In this document: positions 39,101-47,400 of the stretch, one piece after another | Position numbering within the stretch: the first letter of the stretch is position 1 | How the letters are laid out: each line of letters begins with the position of its first letter | DNA from: Propionispira raffinosivorans DSM 20765 | Lineage (GTDB): Bacteria; Bacillota; Negativicutes; Selenomonadales; Selenomonadaceae | NCBI RefSeq assembly: GCF_000381065.1 | Contig: NZ_KB905856.1 | Location: forward strand, 1 to 64,000 | Direction: 5' to 3' | Length of the DNA: 64,000 bases | The notes under the pieces: generated by a model | The model's input: the letters and a program-made list of their open reading frames with translations, nothing else | What the model was told of the DNA's origin: nothing | Databases searched by the model: none | Translations under genes and position numbers: made by a program

Positions 39101-40419
39101 TCCGTTTGCGTTCGCTTATGGCCGCCTTGCAAAAAGGGCCGTGCAATAAAAGTGAACCAAAATTAATTGAAGCTCGGCCAATCTTTGGTGATGATAAAAA
39201 AGAAACCAATACTATTCTGGCACCACAACTATCACCAATCCATTTTTCTTTGATCACTACGGCACTGCGTAAATATGGTTATCAAGTTCTGATTCCAGAA
39301 CTGCCTAATCGTGCAGCAATTGATTTGGGGCTTCGTTATGTTAACAATGATATGTGTTATCCAGCGATTGTTATTGTTGGACAACTTTTAGCAGCACTTA
39401 AATCGGGTGTTTGCGACCCAGATAAAACCTCAATCATGTTATTTCAGACATGTGGTGCTTGTCGCGCAACTAATTATCTGAGTCTGATGCGAAAAGCTTT
39501 AAAAGATGCAGGCTATCCACAGGTTGCTGTTTTTGCTTGCTGGGGGCCAGAGCAAGATGCATTTTCCTTGAATATTGCTAGCTTTACGGATGTAATCAAA
39601 AGCATTATGTATGGAGACTTGCTAATGCGGCTGGTAAACCGAATTCAGCCTTATGAAACTGAAGCTGGGTCTACGCAGCGATTATATGAAAAATGTCTGG
39701 AAAATTGCAAAAAAGAAATACTGAATGGAAACTATCTTAAATTTAAGCGAAATGTACAAAAAATTGTCCATGAATTTGACCAGTGTATTATCCATGAACA
39801 TCTTTGGAAGCCAAAAGTAGGAGTGGTTGGCGAAATTCTCGTTAAATATCATCCTGTGGCCAATAATCACCTTGAAAAAATATTGGCGAATGAAGGTGCA
39901 GAAGTGGTCATGCCGGATATGATGGATTTTTTATTCTATATGGCAGTTGATGATATTGTCAAATATCGTCTTTTGGCAGGGAAACTTTCGGATAAAATGA
40001 AATCTGAAGTATTTATAAAAGTGATGGAGATGATTCGCCATCCAATTCGGAAAGCCTTGCAGAAAAGTCAGCGTTTTACCGCACCAAATCGAATTCGTGA
40101 CATTGCTGAACTGGCCAAAAAACATGTATCACTTGGTAATATGGCGGGAGAAGGCTGGTTCTTAACTGGTGAAATGTTAAAGCTGATTGAAAGTGGAACT
40201 AAAAACATCATTTGCTTGCAACCTTTTGGTTGTTTGCCGAATCATATTACCGGAAAAGGTATGATTCGCGAAATTTTACGATCCTATCCAGAGAGTAATG
40301 TTATTGCTGTTGATTGTGATGCTGGTGTAAGCGAGGTCAACCAGCTTAATCGTATCAAGCTAATGTTATCTGTAGCAAAAGAAAAAAAGCCGCTGAGCGT
40401 AACGGAGGCAATATTATAA
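36196..40419 (+). CDS. Giant acyl-CoA dehydratase activase-related protein (two activase domains plus dehydratase-like C-terminal region)
   Basis: A 1407-residue single-chain protein. Two BadF/BcrA-type ATPase domains occur in tandem: about residues 5-300 (GIDIGSTTIK, GGTGSF) and about 317-580 (GIDAGSTTTK, ACSAGCGSF, RCTVFMNSKV). A cysteine cluster CKICGNQC follows at about residue 603. The rest resembles the DUF2229 and HgdB-type subunit, with many single cysteines (SLCYPAKL, NDMCYPA, QTCGACRATN). Single-domain relatives activate 2-hydroxyacyl-CoA dehydratases by ATP-driven electron transfer from an iron-sulfur cluster. The function of the long fused form is not established. The start is ATG at 36196, six bases after AGGTGGTG. 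It has its own promoter and terminator and no dehydratase neighbours, so a general redox role is possible. Confidence 0.85.
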   Translation: MQSLLKVGIDIGSTTIKVIVLDAKNHLLYKKYVRHFSEITAALQDNFLALKNVVGASSFSFALTGSAGMGIAQKLILPFVQEVIACSAAVKVFVPQTDTAVELGGEDAKITYFGAAQEQRMNGVCAGGTGSFIDHMASLLHTDAQGLDKLAAKGRQIYPIASRCGVFAKTDIQALMNDGAEKEDIARSVFQAVVNQTIGNLAQGRPIEGKVAFLGGPLYFLPQLKSRFIETLELDTAHVVDFTEGCYFVAMGAALSDETEIMDYETLAARFADQTQWTEKSDVNNFTLFKDDEARQEFTKRHAKDKIVRGDLSRYKGDIYLGIDAGSTTTKLVAIGENKEILYSSYGSNQGSPLKTVITELKDLYAKLNSNTKIVCAGTTGYGEYLVKAAIHADFGEVETFAHLRAAQEVCPDVSFVLDIGGQDMKCFFVKDGTIDQIVLNEACSAGCGSFIENFAQSLNLTAGEFAQKAMQSHKPVDLGTRCTVFMNSKVKQVQKEGADVSDISAGIALSIIKNALFKVIQIKDVNELGNSIVVQGGTFYNDAVLRSMELLLDRPVIRPDISGLMGAYGTAILAQERSTGASELLPEQEITNFTVTTTSHRCKICGNQCLITTQKFSNGEKYHIGNRCERGIGKHKKENKVPNIYEYKYYRLFDFYQPLAHPSRGTIGLPRVLNMYEDYPFWFTFFTMLGYKVVLSGKSTPEMYHKGMATIPSDSLCYPAKLVHGHIMDLIHKGIKKIFYPCIPYNMKDTMNPSDNHYNCPVVASYAENIRANMDILRTENIQFMQPFLPLDDRFRLITRLTEEFAIEHINKKEILSAVDASYIELEKYKKAIRVQGMKILEQIETEKLHGIVLAGRPYHLDPEINHGIAEMIQSYGLAVLSEDVIYHLHVEPEKLQIMNQWSYHARLYHAASYAAAHENLTLIQLSSFGCGLDAITIGQVKEIMEQHQRIYTMIKLDEVTNLGAARIRLRSLMAALQKGPCNKSEPKLIEARPIFGDDKKETNTILAPQLSPIHFSLITTALRKYGYQVLIPELPNRAAIDLGLRYVNNDMCYPAIVIVGQLLAALKSGVCDPDKTSIMLFQTCGACRATNYLSLMRKALKDAGYPQVAVFACWGPEQDAFSLNIASFTDVIKSIMYGDLLMRLVNRIQPYETEAGSTQRLYEKCLENCKKEILNGNYLKFKRNVQKIVHEFDQCIIHEHLWKPKVGVVGEILVKYHPVANNHLEKILANEGAEVVMPDMMDFLFYMAVDDIVKYRLLAGKLSDKMKSEVFIKVMEMIRHPIRKALQKSQRFTAPNRIRDIAELAKKHVSLGNMAGEGWFLTGEMLKLIESGTKNIICLQPFGCLPNHITGKGMIREILRSYPESNVIAVDCDAGVSEVNQLNRIKLMLSVAKEKKPLSVTEAIL

Positions 40420-40420
40420 G

Positions 40421-40457
40421 AAAAAACAGATGAGGCGGTAGCTTCATCTGTTTTTTT
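40421..40457 (+). terminator. Terminator after the activase gene
   Basis: The arms ACAGATGA and TCATCTGT are preceded by an A run and followed by seven T bases. Confidence 0.85.
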
Positions 40458-40575
40458 ACCTTTTTATTGTAGAAAAAGCAAATAACTCTATACAAATTTG
40501 TCTGGGACTGGTATAATATTTTTTGTTGCTCTTTATCCACAGTTTAAATGTGGATAACAAAAAAAGAAAAATAAC

Positions 40576-40604
40576 TTGACTTTAGGTTCTATTTTTATTA
40601 AAAT
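40576..40604 (+). promoter_or_regulatory. Promoter of rplM-rpsI
   Basis: TTGACT (40576-40581), 17 bases and TAAAAT (40599-40604). The start of transcription is about 110 bases before rplM, leaving a structured leader. Confidence 0.7.
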
Positions 40605-40723
40605 ATAGTTTATATGAGGCTTTAACCGAGATTTCCACTAGCCCCGGAGATCAGGGCGAACCTTTGTATAATAACTTTAATAATGGAAATTTAGAAAAGT
40701 TAATAAACAAGGAGGGATATCGA
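40605..40723 (+). ncRNA. Candidate L13 leader upstream of rplM
   Basis: The leader contains short complementary blocks: ATTTCCA (about 40631) against TGGAAAT (about 40683), and GCCC against GGGC in the middle. A cis-acting L13 leader is known before rplM-rpsI in several Firmicutes. I cannot confirm a match by eye. The position and length fit; the secondary structure should be treated as tentative. Confidence 0.4.
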
Positions 40724-41164
40724 ATGAAAACAACGTTTATGGCAAATGAGTCCAACATCGAACGTAAATGGTATGTTGTAGACGCTGAAGGTAAAACTGT
40801 AGGTAGATTAGCTGCTGAAGTTGCGAAAGTACTTCGCGGTAAACATAAACCGACCTTTACGCCTCATGTTGATACTGGAGACTTCGTAATTGTAGTCAAT
40901 GCAGAAAAAGCTGTATTCACAGGTAAAAAATTAATTAATAAAACATATTTCCGTCATTCAGGATATACTGGGGGTACTACATTTACACCAGCTGGTAAAA
41001 TGTTTGAAACTCATCCTGAAAGAGTAATTGAAATAGCTGTTAAGGGTATGATCCCTAAAAATAGACTTGGTTCACAAATTTATACAAAATTGAACGTATA
41101 CGCTGGTCCTGAACATCCTCATGCTGCTCAGAAACCAGAAGTACTTGAATTAAATATCAGATAA
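40724..41164 (+). CDS. rplM: Ribosomal protein L13
   Basis: The 146-residue L13, an early 50S assembly protein. It begins [20 protein letters not shown] and keeps [17 protein letters not shown] and the [10 protein letters not shown] segment. The start is ATG at 40724 with AAGGAGGG; the frame is open for twenty codons upstream. Confidence 0.98.
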   Translation: MKTTFMANESNIERKWYVVDAEGKTVGRLAAEVAKVLRGKHKPTFTPHVDTGDFVIVVNAEKAVFTGKKLINKTYFRHSGYTGGTTFTPAGKMFETHPERVIEIAVKGMIPKNRLGSQIYTKLNVYAGPEHPHAAQKPEVLELNIR

Positions 41165-41188
41165 TATCTGGAAGGAGGAACATTATTT

Positions 41189-41581
41189 ATGGCATTAGCT
41201 ATCTATTACGCTACAGGTCGCAGAAAAACTTCAGTTGCCAGAGTTCGTCTGGTTCCAGGTGAAGGCAACGTAATCATCAATGGTCGTGAAATGAAAGAGT
41301 ATTTTGGTCTTAAAACTCTTGAACTGATCGTTAGACAACCGTTACATTTAACTGAAACAGTTGATAAATATGATGTAATAGCACAAGTAGAAGGTGGCGG
41401 TTCATCGGGACAAGCCGGTGCAATTCGTCATGGCATTTCGCGTGCACTTCTAAAAGTTGATATCGATTTACGTGCTGCTTTGAAAAAAGCAGGTTTCTTA
41501 ACACGTGATCCACGTGAAAAAGAACGTCGCAAATACGGCTTGAAAAAAGCTCGTAAGGCTTCACAGTTCTCGAAACGTTAA
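41189..41581 (+). CDS. rpsI: Ribosomal protein S9
   Basis: The 130-residue S9, whose C-terminal tail ([12 protein letters not shown]) contacts the P-site tRNA. It begins [18 protein letters not shown]. It follows rplM by 24 bases and ends at a strong terminator. Confidence 0.98.
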   Translation: MALAIYYATGRRKTSVARVRLVPGEGNVIINGREMKEYFGLKTLELIVRQPLHLTETVDKYDVIAQVEGGGSSGQAGAIRHGISRALLKVDIDLRAALKKAGFLTRDPREKERRKYGLKKARKASQFSKR

Positions 41582-41594
41582 TATTAATGAATTT

Positions 41595-41634
41595 AAAAGC
41601 CCCAAGAACCCAGTGTTCTTGGGGCTTTTCTTTA
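41595..41634. terminator. Strong terminator after rpsI
   Basis: A perfect 15-bp stem (AAAAGCCCCAAGAAC / GTTCTTGGGGCTTTT) with a 5-nt loop and a T-rich tail. It also lies downstream of the convergent hemerythrin gene. Confidence 0.95.
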
Positions 41635-41712
41635 AATAAAAACCTATAAAATCGGTAAGTTTTTAAGTGGGTTAAGTGATTTACTCCATAAATATTTAGC
41701 ATTGCACGCAAC

Positions 41713-42111
41713 TTACATATGTTTTTCTAAAAATGGACCATAATCACGATCCGTATCACAAATATGTTTAATTAACCAATCACGAAGAACCGTAAGCAAC
41801 TGATTGGCAGGCAAGAGGTTTTTATCATATAAGCATTTATATTCAATTACTTTCGCTTTAAAATCATCATGTATTTTTTTGTGCTTTTCATAATTAGGAT
41901 AGTTGTATTTGGCCATTAACGTTTCTTCATGAGAAAAATGAGTGTTTACATATTTGGTTAGACCTAGAAGTAATTCTTCCATCGTATCTTTTCCACGGCC
42001 TTCTTTCATTGCAGCATGAAGATTATTTATCATAGTAACTAATTTCTTGTGTTCTTCATCGAATTTAGGGATGCCAACACTAAATTCATCAGTCCATGTA
42101 ACAATAGCCAT
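41713..42111 (-). CDS. Bacteriohemerythrin
   Basis: A 132-residue hemerythrin-fold oxygen-binding protein. All seven di-iron ligands are present: H21, H58, E62, H77, H81, H116 and D121. It has no signal or fusion domain, so it is a soluble oxygen carrier or sensor, possibly protecting an anaerobe against oxygen. AGGGGGA lies just before the ATG on the minus strand. Confidence 0.93.
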   Translation of the reverse strand: MAIVTWTDEFSVGIPKFDEEHKKLVTMINNLHAAMKEGRGKDTMEELLLGLTKYVNTHFSHEETLMAKYNYPNYEKHKKIHDDFKAKVIEYKCLYDKNLLPANQLLTVLRDWLIKHICDTDRDYGPFLEKHM

Positions 42112-42305
42112 AATTGAATCCCCCTAAAGTATATTGTGAATCATTTTAGAGAAAGATTCGACAAATTAAATACAAGTCCTGCAATTTTAATGATTTGCTG
42201 CTACAGTTTTCTTTGAAAGTATAAGGCAATGGATGCTGGCAGGATTTATATTTATTTTGGCGAACATTTAAAAGCAAAGTGATTAAAGAAAGGAGCATAA
42301 GTGTG

Positions 42306-42677
42306 ATGGATCAGGATATTTGTTTTGGCAACATAGTTGTAGATTGCAATGATGAACAAAAGTTGTGCCGATTTTATAAACAACTGCTTGGGTGGGAAAA
42401 ACGTGAAATGTATGGACATCCAGCAGTGCGAAGCGAAAATGGATTGGTGTTTTTATTTATAGAGGACGAAGAATATGTTTCGCCTATTTGGCCTGACCAA
42501 TTAAATAAGCAACAAAAACAAATGCATTTTGATTTCCAAGTCGATGATGTAGCTGCGGCAGTTCAAAGAGCAGAGTCTTTAGGGGCTGTTAAAGCAAAAT
42601 CGCAGTTTGGTGGAGAAAACTTTGTAACGATGCTAGATCCCGCGGGGCATCCATTTTGTCTTTGTGCGAAAGGGTAA
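42306..42677 (+). CDS. VOC-superfamily (glyoxalase-like) protein
   Basis: A 123-residue protein of the vicinal oxygen chelate fold. Two beta-alpha-beta modules are visible: DICFGNIVVDCNDEQKLCRF and QMHFDFQVDDV. The C-terminus (TMLDPAGHPFCLC) is typical of glyoxalase/bleomycin-resistance-like proteins. The substrate is unknown. The start is ATG at 42306; a GTG one codon earlier is also possible. AAAGGAGC lies ten bases upstream. Confidence 0.8.
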   Translation: MDQDICFGNIVVDCNDEQKLCRFYKQLLGWEKREMYGHPAVRSENGLVFLFIEDEEYVSPIWPDQLNKQQKQMHFDFQVDDVAAAVQRAESLGAVKAKSQFGGENFVTMLDPAGHPFCLCAKG

Positions 42678-42691
42678 TTTATAAGCAAAAG

Positions 42692-42720
42692 AAAAGCATC
42701 TTTCGAGGTGCTTTTTTTTT
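42692..42720 (+). terminator. Terminator after the VOC gene
   Basis: AAAGCATCT and AGGTGCTTT form a 9-bp stem with a UUCG loop and a long T run. Confidence 0.92.
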
Positions 42721-42816
42721 GCCATAAAATATCCTTTTTAGATAGAGGTATTTATGTTCCAATAGAGAAGTATCTTTATAGAATTGAGTAATAAAAACAA
42801 GTAGGAGGAATACGAA

Positions 42817-44538
42817 ATGAGCTGGTTTAGTAATTTAAAAGTAAGTCAGAAGTTGTATGTCTTGATTACTGTTTTTAGTGTGGCAATTATTATTATTGGG
42901 GGACTTGGGTATGTTAATTTAAAACAGAGCAGCGATAACATGGATGTTTTGTATAAGATTGACGTTGAAAAGTCTAATTTAGCCTATGAAAGTCGTTTGT
43001 ATATTAGGCGGATACAGGCGGATCTTTTTTCATTAATGCTTACAAAGGATGATCGTGAAAATATACGTTTATCCAATGAAATTAAAGATTTTAGAGCAGC
43101 AATTGACAAAAACAATGATGCCTATGCAAAACTTTCCTTAGATGCAAATGAACAAACGGCATTGGAATCGTTTAAAAGTCTACTGACTAAATTTGATGGA
43201 GGCACTGGAAAAGTAATTGCTTTAGCTGTGCAAAATAAAAATGAAGAAGCATACCAGTTTTTTCAAACACAGGTGGAAGGTATCTCCAATGATGTCGCAA
43301 AAAATTTAATTTCGATATCGGAAAGCAGTAATAAAAAAGCGGATGATATGAGTATTCAAGCCAAAGAAGATCTACAAAAATCCACGATGATGGCTTCTGT
43401 GATTACTGTAGTGGCATTACTTTTAGGGATTGGTATAGGAATACGCATTATTCATCAGATTAATTTACGGCTAAAAGAATCGGTTGATTTTTTAGGAAAT
43501 GTAGCAACCGGAAATTTTTCGCATGATGTTGCAGCGCATCGGTTGCTGGATAAAAGTGAATTTGGGGTTTTATCTAAATCCATGAATCAGATGAATCAAA
43601 ATATTCGCTCCTTAATCAAACAATTGCTGAATACTTCGGAACAGGTAGCGGCGGCTTCAGAGCAATTAACGGCCAGCGCCGAACAATCAGCGCAAGCTTC
43701 ACAGCAAATCGCTGTCTCCATTACCGAAGTTGCCGCTGGTGCGAATCGAGAATTAGAAATTGCCGTTGCCACCAATCATATTGTAGAAGAAATGGCAAAG
43801 GGGATTCAGCAAGTTACGGAAAATACAACGGGTGTTGCGAAAACGGCGGAATCAACGACTACATCTGCTTTTGAAGGGGGAAAAGCTATTGAAAAAACAA
43901 TAGCTCAGATGGGGGCAATTAATAAACGAACAGAAGATACAGCGGATGTTATTGATGAGTTAGAAGCAAAATCAAAAGATATTAATACCATGGTAGCATT
44001 GATTTCAAATATTGCTGATCAAACCAATCTGCTTGCCTTAAATGCGGCGATCGAAGCAGCAAGAGCAGGTGAACATGGCAGAGGTTTCGCTGTTGTTGCG
44101 GAAGAGGTACGAAAATTATCGGAACAGTCGGCGAGTGCATCAAAGGATATTCAAGTTCTTATCAAGGATGTGCAGACAAGAACGCAAACCGCAGTTACTT
44201 TTATGAAAGAAAGTAAACGAGAAGTTGCAAGCGGTGCGGAACTTGTTGATATTGCTGGTCGAACATTCAATGAAATTGTTAATATGATTAAAGGTATTAC
44301 CGAAGAAATTACGAGTATTTCAGCTGCTGCAGAAGAACTAAGTGCTGGAACTGAGAATGTTGTAAATTCAACGGAAAATATAAAAAAACAAAGTAGCAAA
44401 ATTTCCGAGGAAACACAAACGGTTTCAGCAGCAACCGAAGAACAATCAGCATCTATGCAAGAAATTGCGGCAGCTAGCACCCACTTATCGAAATTGGCAG
44501 CCGATCTCCAAAATGAAATTCAAAAATTTACAATTTAA
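42817..44538 (+). CDS. Methyl-accepting chemotaxis protein
   Basis: A 573-residue membrane chemoreceptor. Membrane helix 1 is at about residues 13-32 and helix 2 at about 190-212. Between them is a four-helix-bundle-type ligand domain of about 155 residues. A HAMP region and a cytoplasmic signalling domain follow, with the hairpin tip [19 protein letters not shown]. Glutamine/glutamate pairs near the helices are possible methylation sites. The ligand is unknown. No chemotaxis genes are near; it is an isolated receptor between terminators. Confidence 0.95.
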   Translation: MSWFSNLKVSQKLYVLITVFSVAIIIIGGLGYVNLKQSSDNMDVLYKIDVEKSNLAYESRLYIRRIQADLFSLMLTKDDRENIRLSNEIKDFRAAIDKNNDAYAKLSLDANEQTALESFKSLLTKFDGGTGKVIALAVQNKNEEAYQFFQTQVEGISNDVAKNLISISESSNKKADDMSIQAKEDLQKSTMMASVITVVALLLGIGIGIRIIHQINLRLKESVDFLGNVATGNFSHDVAAHRLLDKSEFGVLSKSMNQMNQNIRSLIKQLLNTSEQVAAASEQLTASAEQSAQASQQIAVSITEVAAGANRELEIAVATNHIVEEMAKGIQQVTENTTGVAKTAESTTTSAFEGGKAIEKTIAQMGAINKRTEDTADVIDELEAKSKDINTMVALISNIADQTNLLALNAAIEAARAGEHGRGFAVVAEEVRKLSEQSASASKDIQVLIKDVQTRTQTAVTFMKESKREVASGAELVDIAGRTFNEIVNMIKGITEEITSISAAAEELSAGTENVVNSTENIKKQSSKISEETQTVSAATEEQSASMQEIAAASTHLSKLAADLQNEIQKFTI

Positions 44539-44636
44539 AATATAGGGCATCATTTTCTTTCTCTGTAAGACCACTCAACTCTATACCCAATTTCTGATGA
44601 TTGCCATATAGAATATTTAATGCAACTTATATAGAG

Positions 44637-44667
44637 AAAAAGCACTCGCAAGAAAGTGCTTTTTTTG
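44637..44667. terminator. Bidirectional terminator between the MCP gene and fabH
   Basis: AAAGCACT and AGTGCTTT with an A run before and a T run after, between convergent genes. Confidence 0.9.
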
Positions 44668-44697
44668 CCAATATTTATCGAGCTATTATAAGTTGTA

Positions 44698-45666
44698 TTA
44701 CCATTTTATGATGATTCCACCGTGTGTTAATCCGGCACCAAAGCCGTACAGCAGTAAAACATCACCTTTTTTGATTTTTGAATTTTGCTGACCTAACCAA
44801 ATAGCTAATGGAATGGATGCGGAAGATGTATTGCCATAAAAATCATTACTGATTAAAGTTTTTTCAAAGGGGAAATTCAGTTTTGCGCACATACTTTTTA
44901 TCATACGCAAATTGGCACTGTGGGGGATGAACCAATCAATTTGCTGGAGTAACATATCATTTTTTTCTAATAAAGTTTGAATGCCAGTCGGAATATTTTT
45001 AATCACATATTCATATAAGAGAGGTCCTTCTTGTTGGAAAATATGATCTTTTTCAAAAGGTTTATCATTTACCGTTGGCGCCAAATTACTACAGGCGACA
45101 AGCGGGGCTAAACTTCCATCTGATGTAAAATAGGATTGTAGAATTTTCTGATGTGATGAATTTTTTTCCATGAGTACAGCAACAGCTGCATCACCAAATA
45201 AAATACAGCTGCCACGTTCGGTATAGTCGAGAATTTTTGATGTTGTTTCCGCAGCGATTAACAGTATTTTTTTGCTATGCCCAGCGGTTAATAAAGAATC
45301 AGCTACACACAGACCATACGTAAACCCAGTACAGGCAGCGTTTAGATCCATTGTGCCGGCATTTTTAATTGCAAAGTGTCCTTGGACAAGAGCGGCAACG
45401 CTTGGTGTCAGGTGATCTGCGGTGAAAGTCGTTACAATAACCATATCAACATCAGCGATTGATAGTGCAGAATTTTCTAAAAGATTTTCGACCGCTTTGA
45501 TTGCGAGATCGCTAGAAAATTCATTTTCAGCAGCAATACGTCGTTCTTGTACACCAGTACGTTTAAGAATCCATTCGTTCGTTGTATCAATCATGTTTTC
45601 AAGATCACCATTGGTTAAAATTTTTTTTGGAACATAAGCACCGATACCTGCTATATTTGTATACAT
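44698..45666 (-). CDS. fabH: 3-oxoacyl-ACP synthase III (FabH)
   Basis: A 322-residue condensing enzyme that starts fatty acid chains from acyl-CoA and malonyl-ACP. The catalytic triad is visible as Cys112 (NAACTGFTYG), His in IPHSANLRMI and Asn in YGNTSSASIP. No other fab genes adjoin it, so this may be a second FabH copy with a different primer preference. The start is ATG at 45666 with GAAGAAGG upstream. A FapR-like operator lies 27-51 bases before the ATG. Confidence 0.93.
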   Translation of the reverse strand: MYTNIAGIGAYVPKKILTNGDLENMIDTTNEWILKRTGVQERRIAAENEFSSDLAIKAVENLLENSALSIADVDMVIVTTFTADHLTPSVAALVQGHFAIKNAGTMDLNAACTGFTYGLCVADSLLTAGHSKKILLIAAETTSKILDYTERGSCILFGDAAVAVLMEKNSSHQKILQSYFTSDGSLAPLVACSNLAPTVNDKPFEKDHIFQQEGPLLYEYVIKNIPTGIQTLLEKNDMLLQQIDWFIPHSANLRMIKSMCAKLNFPFEKTLISNDFYGNTSSASIPLAIWLGQQNSKIKKGDVLLLYGFGAGLTHGGIIIKW

Positions 45667-45692
45667 TTAAATACCTTCTTCACAAATTATTA

Positions 45693-45717
45693 AATATTAG
45701 TACCTAGTACTAATATT
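45693..45717 (-). promoter_or_regulatory. FapR-like operator upstream of fabH
   Basis: AATATTAGTAC-CTA-GTACTAATATT is a perfect inverted repeat with 11-bp arms. It contains TTAGTACCTAGTACTAA, very close to the FapR consensus I recall from Bacillus (TTAGTACCTGATACTAA). A possible promoter on the minus strand (TTGTAT, 17 bases, TAAAAT) lies just upstream, placing the operator near the transcription start. FapR represses lipid synthesis genes until malonyl-CoA rises. Confidence 0.8.
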
Positions 45718-45765
45718 GGCTAATTTATTTTAACACTGGATAGTCTATAATACAATGTTAAAATC

Positions 45766-45850
45766 ATGAGTTAAAGAATTTTAATTTATCTAGATATTCT
45801 ATGTTGAAAAGTGTTATAATATGATTATATGAGTTAAAGAATTTTAATTT
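45766..45850. repeat. 22-bp direct repeat pair flanking a possible promoter
   Basis: The same 22 bases (starting ATGAGTTAAAGAATTTTA) occur at 45766-45787 and 45829-45850, 63 bases apart. A TATAAT box (45815-45820) lies between them. The pair precedes the first small secreted protein gene and may be a regulator site or a small duplication. Confidence 0.7.
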
Positions 45851-45883
45851 TTATAACTCTAAAATTATAAGGTGGCGTTTAGT

Positions 45884-46135
45884 ATGAATCATTTCGCGAA
45901 GAAAATAACTTTATTGACACTGATAAGCGTAATCCAATTAGGATTTGCTGTCGGCTTTACAGAGGCTTCTCCTTTGCACACGAATAATGACTCCTCTGCA
46001 CAAGTTCAATTTTATGAAGGTCCTGGTGATCCTGGTCCTGGTAATCCAAATGAACTAAGGCATGAACCACCACGGCATGAACCGCAGCGACCTCCACAAC
46101 CACCAAAATCTCACCACCACTGGTGGGATCTTTAA
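45884..46135 (+). CDS. Small secreted proline/histidine-rich protein
   Basis: An 83-residue protein not assigned to a family. An N-terminal signal peptide (about residues 1-29, basic start then hydrophobic LLTLISVIQLGFAVGF) precedes a mature part rich in Pro, Gly and His. It contains GPGDPGPGNP, HEPPRHEPQRPPQPP and a terminal SHHHWWDL. The His clusters could bind metal ions; no enzyme motif is present. The start is ATG at 45884, ten bases after AAGGTGG; a GTG four codons earlier lies inside that site. The next gene also encodes a secreted protein. Confidence 0.65.
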   Translation: MNHFAKKITLLTLISVIQLGFAVGFTEASPLHTNNDSSAQVQFYEGPGDPGPGNPNELRHEPPRHEPQRPPQPPKSHHHWWDL

Positions 46136-46247
46136 TACTTCAAAAAGATATAGTAATTATTTTATCTAAAGCGCTAGGGAGTTATAAGATGCTTTTCGTG
46201 TCTTAATTAAAGGGATTTTTACACATTTAAACAAGGAGGCTATTTTC

Positions 46248-46931
46248 ATGAGTATTTTATCCAAAAAAGGTATAATTGGGTTAGCGACAGGTGTTGCTCT
46301 TTTTGCAGGAACAATGAGTCCATTCGTTGCACAAGCATCTCCACCGAATGATGGTGAAGATGGAGGCAGACCTCCAATGATGGATCAACATCAAATATCA
46401 CCAGATAAAGTGGCCCAAAACTTGTCGGATACATTTGGCATTGCTAAAGATGATATTTTAGATTATGTAAATGAAGGCGTTGGTGAAAGAGATTTGTCGA
46501 CAGGTTGCTTTTTGGCGAAAGCCAGTGATAAATCTTTAAAAGCTGTTATGAGTATCAAAATGAAAAAAGCAAGTTGGCGCGATGTTGGTCAGTCTTTAGG
46601 TCTTACGAAAGAAAAAATGGAATCTACTGGCAATGAAATTGCCGCAAATCGCCTTGAAAGCAAATTAAAGATTGCCAAACAAACGGGATTAGGACTTCTG
46701 CAAGATGGATATCAACCGAATGATATTGCGCTTGCCAATGAATTAGCAGGAAATAGTAAAAAATCAATTCAGGATGTTTTAGCTATGAAAAAAATGAATA
46801 ATACATGGGAAGATGTAGCAGATTCTTTAAATATTGATGAAAGTACGTTTAGAAATGATATAAAAATCATTCGTGATGCTTTTTCGAATGCAGGAGAATT
46901 TCCTGGACAACATAATTCCTTTTCACTGTAA
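46248..46931 (+). CDS. Secreted protein with two internal repeats
   Basis: A 227-residue protein of unknown function. A signal peptide (about 1-30, ending VAQA) leads to a helical mature region. Two copies of a repeat of about 45 residues occur at about 76-120 and 153-197. Their core is S(L/I)xxV(M/L)xxKxMxxxxWxDVxxSL. The protein is hydrophilic with one cysteine. The start is ATG at 46248 after AAGGAGG. It follows the other small secreted gene by 112 bases and ends at a terminator. Confidence 0.75.
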   Translation: MSILSKKGIIGLATGVALFAGTMSPFVAQASPPNDGEDGGRPPMMDQHQISPDKVAQNLSDTFGIAKDDILDYVNEGVGERDLSTGCFLAKASDKSLKAVMSIKMKKASWRDVGQSLGLTKEKMESTGNEIAANRLESKLKIAKQTGLGLLQDGYQPNDIALANELAGNSKKSIQDVLAMKKMNNTWEDVADSLNIDESTFRNDIKIIRDAFSNAGEFPGQHNSFSL

Positions 46932-46950
46932 AATAAGCTTGTTAAACAAT

Positions 46951-46985
46951 AAAAGCCGTGTACTCAATTGTATACGGCTTTTCTG
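46951..46985 (+). terminator. Terminator after the repeat protein
   Basis: AAAAGCCGTGTAC and GTATACGGCTTTT (one G-T pair) with a short loop and T-rich end. It opens a 469-bp gap (46932-47400). Confidence 0.9.
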
Positions 46986-47078
46986 TTGCAAGTTGTATCG
47001 ATAGCAGCAAAGTAAACATATTTGATTCTGTCCTTAAATGCTTGATTTTTAAAATTTATAGCTTAAAATTTTTTAATA

Positions 47079-47120
47079 AAAACAGTCTTATAGATAAAAA
47101 TATAGGGCTGTTTTATTTGT
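47079..47120 (+). terminator. Second hairpin in the gap before pfp
   Basis: AAAACAGTCTTATA and TATAGGGCTGTTTT form a 14-bp stem with two G-U pairs, followed by a T-rich tail. No protein gene lies between it and the previous terminator, so it could end a small RNA or act on read-through. The rest of the gap is AT-rich, with short weak hairpins. Confidence 0.5.
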
Positions 47121-47297
47121 TTTTAGCTAAAATATCGTTTTAAATGACGATTTTTACGGTTTTTTTGTAAGTATCAGTAAGGAATTTGATTAAGGCAGTC
47201 TTTTTAAATGTAAGACAATCACTTAAAATTTTTACATTTTTACTTATAAAGATTTATTTAATAAAAAAAGTTTAAAAAATCTGTTAAATATCAAAAA

Positions 47298-47309
47298 GAA
47301 AACGTTTTC
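47298..47309. promoter_or_regulatory. cre-like palindrome upstream of pfp
   Basis: GAAAACGTTTTC is a perfect 12-bp palindrome with a central CG, resembling a catabolite-responsive element for CcpA-type regulators. It lies 16 bases upstream of the -35 box, a position usual for activation. The match to the full cre consensus is partial. Confidence 0.45.
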
Positions 47310-47325
47310 GAACGATGCCAGAGGC

Positions 47326-47353
47326 TTGCTATTATCATTGTTTATAGTAAAAT
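47326..47353 (+). promoter_or_regulatory. Promoter of pfp
   Basis: TTGCTA (47326-47331), 16 bases and TAAAAT (47348-47353) lie about 48 bases before the gene. Confidence 0.5.
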
Positions 47354-47400
47354 GGGCAATATGTTTAATATTTCTTCTTACTAATTGAAAGGTGGTTTCT

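Noticed and set aside
45766-45850. Second FapR site
   Set aside because: The 22-bp repeats are direct, not inverted, and share no TTAGTACC core with the operator at 45693-45717.
46958-47143. A 61-residue reading frame in the gap before pfp
   Set aside because: It starts inside a terminator hairpin, has no ribosome site and has AT-driven composition.
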